A DNA stretch of 7,544 bases from an uncultured Oscillospiraceae bacterium (GTDB taxonomy: Bacteria; Bacillota; Clostridia; Oscillospirales; Ruminococcaceae): positions 1 through 7,544 of the forward strand of contig CAKSEE010000067.1 in the NCBI GenBank assembly GCA_934446455.1, written 5' to 3'. Numbering within the stretch: the first letter of the stretch is position 1; every line of letters begins with the position of its first letter. Below are positions 1 through 6,096 of this stretch, one piece after another. Made by a program: the position numbers and the translations under genes. Under the pieces are notes generated by a model. The model did no database searches. It saw nothing but the letters and a program-made list of their open reading frames with translations, and had not been told where the DNA came from.

Positions 1-48
1 TGTGTATGACTTGCCGCTTCCGGGCGTGCCGGTATACATTGACATCAT
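1..48 (-). CDS. Zot/pI-like P-loop ATPase of a filamentous phage (5' end only; runs off the left edge)
   Basis: Only the first 16 codons are in the window. They read MMSMYTGTPGSGKSYT with no stop before base 1. GTPGSGKS is a Walker A P-loop placed within the first dozen residues. A near-terminal P-loop after a short hydrophobic/Tyr strand is typical of the Zot family (inovirus gene I product), inner-membrane ATPases that drive filamentous phage assembly and export. A strong ribosome site, AGGAGG (bases 63-58), lies 9 nt before the ATG at 48-46 and overlaps the last codons of the replication-initiator ORF, so the two genes are probably co-translated. ATGs at 45 and 39 are alternative starts. 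The family call is from memory of typical N-termini plus the rolling-circle initiator next door. Another P-loop ATPase cannot be excluded from 16 residues. Confidence 0.6.
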   Translation of the reverse strand, partial: MMSMYTGTPGSGKSYT

Positions 49-52
49 TGCA

Positions 53-610
53 TTAGTCCTCCTCGTCAAGCATTTTGTCGTAAGCGATATCAACACGATT
101 TATACGGAAGTCGCCGTGTTCCACGTCGGAGAACAGCCGCCCGAAGCCCACAGACGAAGAAGTCTCAAACTGGCGGCAGCTCTGACCGCTCATTTCAAGC
201 AGCACAGACTGTTCCTCGCTATCCTCTTCTCCGCGCTTGTCGTAGTGTATGCTAATTCCGCCGAAATACAGGCGCTCGCGGTAACCGTAGAAGCCCGAGA
301 GCGGCTCAAAATTACCGACGTCAAGCTTGAGGTACTGTATAAGCGTAACGGCGTTGTATAGCTTAGTCGTGCCGCTGAACCAGTCTACTTTGACAGCTTG
401 GTTTATATCAATTTTAGCAAGTATTTCAGCATGGCGCTCGATGCATACTGCCTTGTCCCAACCGTTTTTCTGACTGCTATCTGTTGCACAGAGAGCCTTT
501 TCTAACTGATATTCTTTTTCGTATAACTCAGCAGCTATCAAATATAATCTGCTCCATGAGTACATTTCAAGCCCCGACGCGCTTTGTGGAAAAGTCACAG
601 ATACGGACAA
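53..610 (-). CDS. Rolling-circle replication initiator (Rep_trans-like), apparently truncated at both ends
   Basis: The 185-residue ORF carries the N-terminal signature of Rep_trans/phage replication initiation factors, which nick the plus strand of filamentous phages, plasmids and conjugative elements. Visible blocks are VDWFSGTT (75-82), GFYGYRERLYFGGISIHYD (106-124), LLEMSGQSCRQFE (137-149) and RINRVDIAYD (169-178). In the family a long C-terminal half follows that last block and contains the nicking tyrosine. Here the protein stops seven residues later (KMLDEED), so it is probably inactive alone. The 5' end is also suspect. The longest start is TTG at 610, inside the transposase remnant and without a ribosome site. 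ATG at 565 is within the ORF but also poorly preceded. Residues 17-74 are helical and unrecognised. The stop overlaps the ribosome site of the Zot-like gene. The family call is fairly sure; functional status is doubtful. Confidence 0.68.
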   Translation of the reverse strand: MSVSVTFPQSASGLEMYSWSRLYLIAAELYEKEYQLEKALCATDSSQKNGWDKAVCIERHAEILAKIDINQAVKVDWFSGTTKLYNAVTLIQYLKLDVGNFEPLSGFYGYRERLYFGGISIHYDKRGEEDSEEQSVLLEMSGQSCRQFETSSSVGFGRLFSDVEHGDFRINRVDIAYDKMLDEED

Positions 611-1028
611 AGAAAAAAGAATTTTTGAAGCAGATAGAACGAATGGGCAGCAATGATAAAGCCGTGCTATTACAAAGGAGAGCGCGGAAATAAGCCATAC
701 GACCCGGAACTAATGCTGAGACTCTGCCCGATACAGAATCTGTATAATTTATCTGACGAAGCAACCGTTGCAGAATTAACGGACAGCAGGGCGTTTTCTG
801 ATTTCTGTGGCGTGGAATCAAGCAATCAGATTCCGTACGGAGATACGCCGGGAAAGGGAGAAATCATCGGTATGGGCAAAGGTTGAACACGTTTTTGGAG
901 TAGTCAAGGGACTGCTCATGTACCGAAAAAACCGGCACAAAGGTCTGCGAAAACAGACCTCTAAATTGAATATAATGTTCGCCCCGACGAATCTGATTCT
1001 GGCTGACAGACCTCATCCGGCAGCTTGA
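556..1028 (+). pseudogene. IS5-family transposase remnant (frameshifted, catalytic core deleted)
   Basis: Three collinear pieces of one IS5-type transposase lie in three frames. Piece 1 (from ATG 556, homology clear from about 577) ends in FVEKSQIRTKKKEFLKQIERM. Piece 2 (about 656-847) begins IKPCYYKGERGNKPYDPELM and includes LSDEATVAEL and FCGVESSNQIP. Piece 3 (about 842-1028) has AKVEHVFGVVKGL, YRKNRHKGLRKQTSKLNIMF and LILADRP, the usual C-terminal end. A frameshift, with perhaps a few codons missing, separates pieces 1 and 2. Between pieces 2 and 3 the whole middle of the protein is gone, including most of the DDE catalytic region. The join falls at GGAGATACG (839-847), which reads as Gly-Asp-Thr at the end of piece 2 and Glu-Ile-Arg at the start of piece 3. 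The family call is from memory of related clostridial transposases. I could not place terminal inverted repeats or a target duplication. It cannot make an active enzyme. Confidence 0.82.
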
Positions 1029-1060
1029 TTCAGTGCGCCCCACCCATCGCAGGGGCTTCC

Positions 1061-1259
1061 TGCCGTGGCAAGCACGGCACGCCGCACCCTGCGGACGCTT
1101 CCCACTAACCAAAGCGGCACGTTGCCCCCTGCGGGCAAATGCGGCAAAAAACGCCGCGTCCCGCGGGCGCAAATTTCCGCGCTGAAAACAGCGCATTGCT
1201 CCCCGCCGAACGCGGCATAAATCCCCGCGCCGAAAGCGGCGCCAAGCCCCCGCGGGGGC
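1061..1259. repeat. Array of about eight GC-rich stem-loops
   Basis: The gap between the transposase remnant and the terminase holds no supported gene. It is a chain of short perfect inverted repeats: 1061-1067/1073-1079 (TGCCGTG), 1122-1127/1133-1138 (TTGCCC), 1141-1145/1153-1157 (GCGGC), palindrome 1160-1167 (CCCGCGGG), 1179-1184/1189-1194 (GCGCTG, loop AAAA), 1203-1206/1212-1215 (CCGC), 1227-1232/1237-1242 (GCGCCG, loop AAAG) and palindrome 1246-1259 (GCCCCCGCGGGGGC). From 1122 on, the stem centres are about 15-26 nt apart. Most are joined by short linkers such as CAAAT, ATTGCT and ATAAAT. Bases 1201-1260 have 47 G or C of 60. The last palindrome begins three bases after the terminase stop codon. 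None is followed by a T-run on either strand, so these are not ordinary intrinsic terminators. The role is unknown: mRNA 3'-end protection, a packaging or recombination site, or an unlabelled genomic repeat family are all possible. Confidence 0.75.
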
Positions 1260-1262
1260 GCT

Positions 1263-2489
1263 CTACACTCTGAACAGCTGCCGCTCGAAGCGCTCAAGCG
1301 CGTACTCCATTGCGTCAAGGCTGTCGATGTTGGTGGTGCCGTTGTCAAGGCGGACGTCCTTGTGGATATCACGCTCGTCCCAGACGGCGGTGCGAAGCGC
1401 CTCTATAACGTGCGGGCATTCCGCGCTCACGTGGAAGCGCCCCGACGCGATAAGGCGGTTGAGCATATTTATGCGTGTGTTTATCGGCTTTTTGAGCGCG
1501 TTCTTTACCTCCAGCCTTACCGCGTGGCGGAAGCTCTTTACCAGCAGCTGCTCCGCACTGTCGCAGTACGCCGCGCACAGCACGGGGAAGCGCTCCCTCT
1601 CGTGTGCAGCGTACTCCGCAAACGCCGCGATAAGGCTCTCTGCGGAGCGGTTGCGCGCGTCGTAGTATTCCGACAGAACGTAAACGTTGTTGAAGCCCGC
1701 GTCGAACCCGACGTGAACAAACGCGCTTGCCGAGCCGTTGCCGCCGTAGTCCACCCCCACCGCCGAGGTTATGAGCCGCCCCTGCGCAAGCCGCTCCGCC
1801 AGCTCCTGCGGGGAGATTATGCACCCCTGCGTGAAGCCGTCGTACACCCTGCCCTCGGCAGCCACCCACCTGCCGAGAATGAAGCGGTCGTAGAACACAC
1901 CGCAGAACTCCGCCTTAAGCTGCGCTGTGTATTCGCGCGGGAGGAAAATGTTGTCGTCAAGCGTAAAGTGAAATGACAGCAGGTCAACGGCGGTATTGTC
2001 GAGGTAGTCGCGCTTTACCCAGTGCGATGGCGCGTCGGGGTTGGTGGTGGCGAACAGCTTTGCGCCGCGCTCCGACAGGCGCGAGAGCAGCATTACGAAG
2101 AAGTCCTCGCCAAAGAGCGTAAGCTCGTCGCAGTAGGCGCCGCGCAGGGTCATTCCGCGAATCTTGCTCTCCGCTTCGGCGTTTGCCGCCCCCTCCAGAT
2201 AAACGCGCCTGCCGAACAGCCGCGCCTCCTTTTTGCTCAGTGAGTAGGTGAAGTTCCCTCCGAAAATGCCGCACATCGGCTCCAGCACGTTGCGCTTGAG
2301 CGTTGTCAGGGTCTTGCCGGCCATAAGGTAGCCGCTCTCCTGCGGCGAGCCAGCCACCCAGAATCCCCACATTATCATTGAAATATAGGTCTTGCCGCTG
2401 CGCACGCTGCCCTCAAAAATGTTGAGCCTGCGCAGCCGTCCGCTTTTCAGCGCCATGAGCGCCTGCTGCTGCTTCGGCGAAAAGTTCAC
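1263..2489 (-). CDS. terL: Phage terminase large subunit, PBSX/Terminase_3 type
   Basis: The 408-residue DNA-packaging motor and nuclease is full length for this family. The ATPase domain occupies about 20-200, with Walker A GSVRSGKT (27-34), Walker B-type YCDE (119-122) and a coupling motif FATTNPD (146-152). The linker GRWVAAEGRVYDGF (206-219) is the usual hinge to the RNase H-like nuclease. That domain shows GVDYGG (Asp247), CDS (Asp310) and the last acidic patch IDSLDAMEY (Asp389, Asp392). All expected catalytic residues are present, so it should be active. The protein pumps DNA into proheads and cuts concatemers, normally with a small subunit and the portal. The start is GTG at 2489-2487, overlapping the previous stop as GTGA and preceded by AGGAGG with 7 nt spacing. 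It is the last gene of the operon, followed within three bases by the GC-rich hairpin array. That position is unusual, because terL normally precedes portal and capsid genes. Confidence 0.95.
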   Translation of the reverse strand: MNFSPKQQQALMALKSGRLRRLNIFEGSVRSGKTYISMIMWGFWVAGSPQESGYLMAGKTLTTLKRNVLEPMCGIFGGNFTYSLSKKEARLFGRRVYLEGAANAEAESKIRGMTLRGAYCDELTLFGEDFFVMLLSRLSERGAKLFATTNPDAPSHWVKRDYLDNTAVDLLSFHFTLDDNIFLPREYTAQLKAEFCGVFYDRFILGRWVAAEGRVYDGFTQGCIISPQELAERLAQGRLITSAVGVDYGGNGSASAFVHVGFDAGFNNVYVLSEYYDARNRSAESLIAAFAEYAAHERERFPVLCAAYCDSAEQLLVKSFRHAVRLEVKNALKKPINTRINMLNRLIASGRFHVSAECPHVIEALRTAVWDERDIHKDVRLDNGTTNIDSLDAMEYALERFERQLFRV

Positions 2490-2743
2490 GCCCCGTCCTC
2501 CTCTCCGAGCGCGCGGTATTCGCCTATAAGCCCTACGAGCTTTTCGGCGCTGCCGTCGTCGGTGTTTTCGCCCAGCATTTCAAAAACCAGCTTAAACACC
2601 TTTGCCAGCTTTTCAAGGTCCTTTTCCGCAAGCGCGCTTATAAGCTCCTCGTCCGTGAGCTTCTTTGCAAACATCTCCCCGAACTTTATGAACGTGCGGT
2701 TGTGCTTTTCAAAGAACTCTGCGGACGTATATTTTTTTGTCAT
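2486..2743 (-). CDS. Small helical protein next to the large terminase; possible terminase small-subunit analogue
   Basis: The 85-residue charged protein is predicted helical throughout: AEFFEKHNRTFIKFGEMFAKKL (8-29), then a Lys/Glu-rich stretch (30-57) and a short C-terminal helix with an acidic tail. It begins at ATG 2743-2741 with an AAAGGAG ribosome site 6-7 nt upstream, and its stop overlaps the terminase start by four bases, so the two are translationally coupled. I recognise no family. The place directly before terL is where a small terminase subunit is expected. However, it is shorter than usual small subunits and I see no clear helix-turn-helix. The role as packaging recognition partner is therefore inference from position only. 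It could equally be a small accessory structural or packaging chaperone protein. Confidence 0.7.
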   Translation of the reverse strand: MTKKYTSAEFFEKHNRTFIKFGEMFAKKLTDEELISALAEKDLEKLAKVFKLVFEMLGENTDDGSAEKLVGLIGEYRALGEEDGA

Positions 2744-2766
2744 GTTCCGCTCCTTTCACGGCATTG

Positions 2767-2801
2767 CCCGCGCGGCAGGGCTTTGCGGCGCGCCGCGCGG
2801 G
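2767..2801. other. 10-bp perfect stem-loop between the fibre gene and the terminase pair
   Basis: CCCGCGCGGC (2767-2776) pairs perfectly with GCCGCGCGGG (2792-2801) around a 15-nt loop. It fills most of the 63-nt gap between the stop of the fibre-like gene and the start of the 85-residue gene, leaving the AAAGGAG ribosome site outside the stem. No T-run follows on the minus strand, so it is not a typical intrinsic terminator. It may set off the terminase genes from the tail genes at RNA level (processing, stability or partial termination). That role is inference. Confidence 0.55.
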
Positions 2802-2806
2802 ATCTG

Positions 2807-4105
2807 TCAGTTCATTATGTCGTATTCTATCTTGAGCGTCTGCGACGGGGTTTTTACGACCGGCGCAGACAGGTTGTTTATCGTTGCCATATAGCCCGCG
2901 CTGCACATGAACGCCGCGGCTCTCCTGCCGACGGTGTCGTTGTATTCCACAAGCGTGTAGGGCGGCTTTACGGCAGGGTCGGGGCATATCCTTGCGGGAA
3001 TGCCGAGCGATATCACCTCGCCCTCGCAGGAAAAGTTCTGGCAGTAGAAGCTGCCGCCCCTGTTTATCCAGCACATCACCGCGCCGTTGTACACAAAAAA
3101 GCGCGAGTACGGGTGGAGCGCCGCGTCGTAGCTGCGCACGGGCGACCCGTCCATGGTGAAAACCTGCGTGCCCGCGCTTGTCATAACATATGCCAGCCCG
3201 TTGTATATTGCCGCGTTTACGGAGGAGCTGCCAAGATACGGCAGCGTCACCGAGCCCTGCTTCATGTTCTGCGGGTCGGTTATCATCGGCGCGCAGTAGC
3301 GCAGCAGCGTGCTTACCTCGGCGTTGTTTTCTGCCGCAAAGCAGTATATGCGCCCCTCGTCGGCGTTCACAAAAAAGCGCCCGTTCTGGTCGGGTCTTAT
3401 CGGCAGCTCCACTGCCGTTTCCACGCAGGGCGGAGCCGCCGGGTCGTCGTTTATTCTCAGCCCCTGCGGCAGCGGATAGGTGTACGTCCTGAGCGTCATC
3501 GTGCTGCCGCTGAAAGCGACGTGCGTGCACGAGTCCGACGACATACACCCTACAACGTATCCGCTCTGCGCCGTGCCAAGCAGCGAGCGCGGCGCGGATA
3601 CCCTCGCGGAGGGGTTGTACGGGTCGAACAGCAGCGTGCCGTCGCCCGTTTCCGATTCGTTGAAGCCGACGTTGCCGAAAAGCCTGTTGGTAAGCGCTAT
3701 GCAGCGGATTGTGCCGTTCGCCTTGTCGGTTGCAAAGTCCCATGTGAAGTGGTAGCCGTTTTCGGTTTCGTAGCTTTCGTTGAGGTTGAGCGAGCCGCGC
3801 ATTGCGTTGCTGCCCGAGTATGCGTCCCCCGCGAACCCCACGGGGTTTATTGCGGGCGGCAGCATAAAGTCGTCCGCGTCCTCCTTTACAGCGTCGCTCA
3901 GCAGCAGTATGCCGCCCAGCAGGTTTTTGTACATGGGCAGGTATCCCTTAAGCATAGCCGCCATGTCCCACTGTCCGAACATGGCCTGACGCGGCGGCGC
4001 AAACAGCCTGTTAAGGGCGTTCGTCACCATGTTGCTTTCTTCCGTCTGCGATATCACCCTGCCGCTTTCCGCGTCGCAGAGAGTTATCCGTGCCTTTCCC
4101 GTCAA
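2807..4105 (-). CDS. Phage tail fibre/baseplate-like structural protein
   Basis: The 432-residue protein begins with GKARITLCDAESGRVI (3-18) followed by a TEESNMVTNALNRLF-type segment. This opening resembles tail proteins of Firmicute siphophages that sit just after the tail-tip gene. Residues about 36-130 are hydrophobic and Gly-rich (YLPMYKNLLGGILL). From about 130 to the end it is made of many short beta-strand segments with YVV, RFFV, GRIYCF, LAYVMTS and FFVYNGAVMCW patterns, as in a beta-propeller or similar all-beta fold that could bind the cell surface. It carries about 12 cysteines. The start is TTG at 4105-4103, chosen because AAGGAGG (4120-4114) lies 8 nt upstream and the conserved N-terminal segment begins there. 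An ATG at 4112 is in another frame that soon stops. The stop of the preceding gene is 3 nt away. The function as adsorption device is inferred from position and composition; no enzymatic domain is seen. Confidence 0.72.
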   Translation of the reverse strand: MTGKARITLCDAESGRVISQTEESNMVTNALNRLFAPPRQAMFGQWDMAAMLKGYLPMYKNLLGGILLLSDAVKEDADDFMLPPAINPVGFAGDAYSGSNAMRGSLNLNESYETENGYHFTWDFATDKANGTIRCIALTNRLFGNVGFNESETGDGTLLFDPYNPSARVSAPRSLLGTAQSGYVVGCMSSDSCTHVAFSGSTMTLRTYTYPLPQGLRINDDPAAPPCVETAVELPIRPDQNGRFFVNADEGRIYCFAAENNAEVSTLLRYCAPMITDPQNMKQGSVTLPYLGSSSVNAAIYNGLAYVMTSAGTQVFTMDGSPVRSYDAALHPYSRFFVYNGAVMCWINRGGSFYCQNFSCEGEVISLGIPARICPDPAVKPPYTLVEYNDTVGRRAAAFMCSAGYMATINNLSAPVVKTPSQTLKIEYDIMN

Positions 4106-4108
4106 AAG

Positions 4109-5605
4109 TCATTCCTCCTTTGTAAGTACGCTGTCAGTCGCCTCAGCGGGCGTAAAACCGGCGTTTGAGAACACCGCCGCGCCGAAAATCTCGCTGAACG
4201 CCTTTTTGTGGGAAGCCCCGCCTCCCGCCGCAATGCCGTGCGCCACTATCGTCGCCAGCAGCTGCCCGGGCAGAATGTAAGCGCTGCCCGTTTTTGCGCT
4301 CAGCTGCACGCGCACGGTGTTTAGCCCCTTTGGCAGCGCGTCCGCAAGGTAGTAAAAATGCAGCAGGGGCTTTTCGCCGTTTGCGCCGAAGTGGTGCACC
4401 GCCCTGCGTTCAGTGCGCACGCCGTTCACATAAACGTCTATGATAAGGTCGTCCGCGGTGCTGTTGGAAACCGTGAGGTTCACGTCAAGCTGCGCGAACG
4501 TTTCTCCTGCCGCATTGAACTCGAAAACGGCGCAGTCCGCGGGCGTTTCGCCTATGGCGAGCTGCGCGTCGTTGGCGTGCTTCAGATACATTGCGCTCAG
4601 CCTGCTTTCGAGGTCTTTCAGCGCGTTTGCAAGGTCGTCCTCATGTACAACGGCGTCGCTATAGCTGCGGTTTTTGGAGTACAGCACGGCGGTAAGCCCG
4701 CCGTCGTAGCGGTATTCCACCTCGCTTACAACAATGGGGAACACCTCGCCGCGCTCGCTCAGCTGTATCGTATCGCCCGCCTCGATAAAGGGCAGCCCCT
4801 GCATTTCTATCTGCGCGCCGTAGAACACAAACGGCCGCAGCAGGCTCAGCAGGGTATTCACGCGCTTGCCTGTCATAAGCGGGTTGTACAGCTCAAGCGT
4901 GGAAATCTCCGCGCCGCTTCCCGCAGTAAGCACCTCGCCGCCCGTGTCCGCCTTAACGCAGGTTATCACCGAGCGCGACATATTTCGGGCGATGTCAAAG
5001 CAGTTTCTGTCCGAGAGGGTAAAGTCCGTCATGTCGCAGCTCTTAAGCGTAAGTGCGCCCTGCCTGTCGAACCTTGCGCACGCCCTGTTGAGCGCCGCAA
5101 TGTAGCCTATCATATCGCGTACCGTTGCGCTTTCGGGCAGAGCGCTCACCTCGTGCGCCGCGCCATAGTCCGTGCAGGTAATGCCGTACTGCGTGCAGAT
5201 GTCGCGCAGCAGCCCGTCGGAGCCGCAGGGGAGAGCCGCCCCGCAGGAATACGCCCTGTCAAGCCCGTAGAACCTGTCATAGCACACAATGGACGCGTTG
5301 TTTCCGCGCACATAGCGCCTTGCGACGTAAAACACGCCCAACGGGCACCACTCCTGCCCGTCAAAGCTGATGAACGGCCGCACCGCGTCGTTCACCGCGA
5401 TTCCGCCGCTGCACCGCACGGTAAAGTAAAATCTGTTTGCGCAGGTCGTTCCCAGCGTGAACCAGTCGGGGTGCGCCACGTCGTCAAGCTCAAAGCCCGT
5501 TATCCTGTCGTCAAGGAACACCTGCGCCCCCGCCTCGATTTTACAGTAAACGTGCCTCCCGTTGTCCTGCGCAAGCGCCCTGAAGCGCTCTGAAACGTCA
5601 ACCAT
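4109..5605 (-). CDS. Tail-tip/baseplate hub protein with a C-terminal beta-sandwich
   Basis: The chosen ATG gives 498 residues; an in-frame GTG at 5617 would add four. Positions below count from that GTG. Residues about 20-320 look like the hub (Tal/gp27-like) proteins of Firmicute siphophages: YCKIEAGAQVFLDDRITGFE (24-43), FYFTV (63-67), WCPLGVFYVARR (90-101), a YDRFYGLDRAYSC segment (113-125), DGLLRDICTQYGI (134-146) and the later GDTIQL (281-286). Residues 326-346 form a short helix, possibly a trimeric coiled coil. About 362-460 is an all-beta module with alternating strands (AQLDVNLTV, LIIDVYVNGV, NTVRVQLS), perhaps a jelly-roll binding domain. The protein has 14 cysteines, 13 in the first 220 residues. 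ATG 5605 is preferred because GAGG lies 6 nt upstream; the GTG, which overlaps the previous stop as GTGA, has only weak purines before it. The fold is recognised from pattern; no cell-wall hydrolase motif is visible. Confidence 0.78.
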   Translation of the reverse strand: MVDVSERFRALAQDNGRHVYCKIEAGAQVFLDDRITGFELDDVAHPDWFTLGTTCANRFYFTVRCSGGIAVNDAVRPFISFDGQEWCPLGVFYVARRYVRGNNASIVCYDRFYGLDRAYSCGAALPCGSDGLLRDICTQYGITCTDYGAAHEVSALPESATVRDMIGYIAALNRACARFDRQGALTLKSCDMTDFTLSDRNCFDIARNMSRSVITCVKADTGGEVLTAGSGAEISTLELYNPLMTGKRVNTLLSLLRPFVFYGAQIEMQGLPFIEAGDTIQLSERGEVFPIVVSEVEYRYDGGLTAVLYSKNRSYSDAVVHEDDLANALKDLESRLSAMYLKHANDAQLAIGETPADCAVFEFNAAGETFAQLDVNLTVSNSTADDLIIDVYVNGVRTERRAVHHFGANGEKPLLHFYYLADALPKGLNTVRVQLSAKTGSAYILPGQLLATIVAHGIAAGGGASHKKAFSEIFGAAVFSNAGFTPAEATDSVLTKEE

Positions 5606-5613
5606 GCTTCGCC

Positions 5614-5958
5614 TCACTTTTCTCTCATCAGCAGCTTAACGCCGCCGTACATTGTCACGCCGTTCACCTGCGTAACGGCAGGCGCGGGCTCCTCGGTTAT
5701 GTGAAAGTCGCTTTCCACCATGCCCTCGGGCGACTGAAAGCGCACCCTCGCGAATATTTCCTGCGTGAGCGAGCGCAGCTCCTTAAGCTCCTTTTCGGTA
5801 AGCAGCGCGAACTGCACCTCCACCTCGTACTTCCTGCTTACAAGGTCTATAAGCATATCGCCCTGCGTGTTGTAGCGGATGTCGGTGCGGCGCGTCACCC
5901 TGTCCGCGCGGATAAGCCGCGCCCGTGTGAACGTCCTTCCGTTTATTTCTATAGTCAT
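5614..5958 (-). CDS. Small phage structural protein, DUF6711-like
   Basis: The 114-residue protein (from the preferred start) opens with TIEINGRTFTRARLI, continues with a middle GDMLIDLVSRKYEVEVQFALLTEKELKEL stretch, and ends in VTMYGGVKLLMREK. This layout (ING-x-F opening, an arginine/lysine-rich strand, then L-x-EE/KEL helix, then a final Gly-hydrophobic-strand) is that of small proteins in Firmicute siphophage structural operons, DUF6711 as I recall. They are of unknown function and lie near tail genes. Two starts are possible. ATG 5973 overlaps the stop of the 38-residue ORF (ATGA) but has no ribosome site. ATG 5958 has GGAGGG (5968-5963) 4 nt upstream and is preferred. It sits where a tail tube or tail-completion gene would be expected, so a role in the head-tail junction or tube is possible but unproven. 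Confidence 0.75.
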   Translation of the reverse strand: MTIEINGRTFTRARLIRADRVTRRTDIRYNTQGDMLIDLVSRKYEVEVQFALLTEKELKELRSLTQEIFARVRFQSPEGMVESDFHITEEPAPAVTQVNGVTMYGGVKLLMREK

Positions 5959-5969
5959 CGCACCCTCCG

Positions 5970-6086
5970 TCATCTTGTCTTTTTGCTGTTAAGCTGCCTG
6001 TCAAGTTCGCGTGTGCTCTGCCGTATGAGCTTTGCTATGCGCCACAGCTCCTGCTCGTCAGGCACAGGGGTTTTGTTTTCTGCCAT
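5970..6086 (-). CDS. 38-residue phage ORF of unknown function
   Basis: The ORF begins MAENKTPVPDEQELWRI and ends DRQLNSKKTR. Residues 10-33 can form one amphipathic, highly charged helix. The ATG at 6086-6084 is preceded by a full AAGGAGG (6098-6092) with 5-nt spacing, which itself overlaps the stop codon of the preceding gene. Its TGA stop falls on the next possible ATG (ATGA). It fills exactly the space between two accepted genes, with operon-style signals at both ends, which is the main evidence that it is expressed. I recognise no family. It is short enough to be dropped by most gene finders. Confidence 0.7.
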   Translation of the reverse strand: MAENKTPVPDEQELWRIAKLIRQSTRELDRQLNSKKTR

Positions 6087-6096
6087 GATTGCCTCC

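Noticed and set aside
1..48. A true enterotoxin (zonula occludens toxin)
   Set aside because: Zot is a family name for phage assembly ATPases. Nothing visible here supports toxin activity, and the toxin fragment would lie off the window.
1122..1259. CRISPR array
   Set aside because: The units share palindromic form but not an identical repeat, spacing varies and there are no spacer-like unique segments of constant length.
1246..1259. Intrinsic terminator of the late operon
   Set aside because: The palindrome is strong, but no T-run follows it in the direction of transcription, so it is kept only as part of the hairpin array.
864..1372. Two minus-strand frames (864-1196 and 1013-1372) over the hairpin array
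   Set aside because: They run through the repeat stems and the out-of-frame end of terL. Their residues simply repeat the stem composition, and no ribosome site or family is visible.
1362..1976. 204-codon open frame on the plus strand
   Set aside because: Antisense to the terminase nuclease domain, whose catalytic motifs are clear on the other strand.
2702..4168. 488-codon open frame on the plus strand
   Set aside because: It is antisense to the fibre-like gene, rich in Arg/Ala/Val/His as expected for a GC-rich shadow frame, with no family motif or ribosome site.
4358..5593. 411-codon open frame on the plus strand
   Set aside because: Antisense to the tail-tip gene; composition is an Arg/Val/Ala shadow and no domain is seen.
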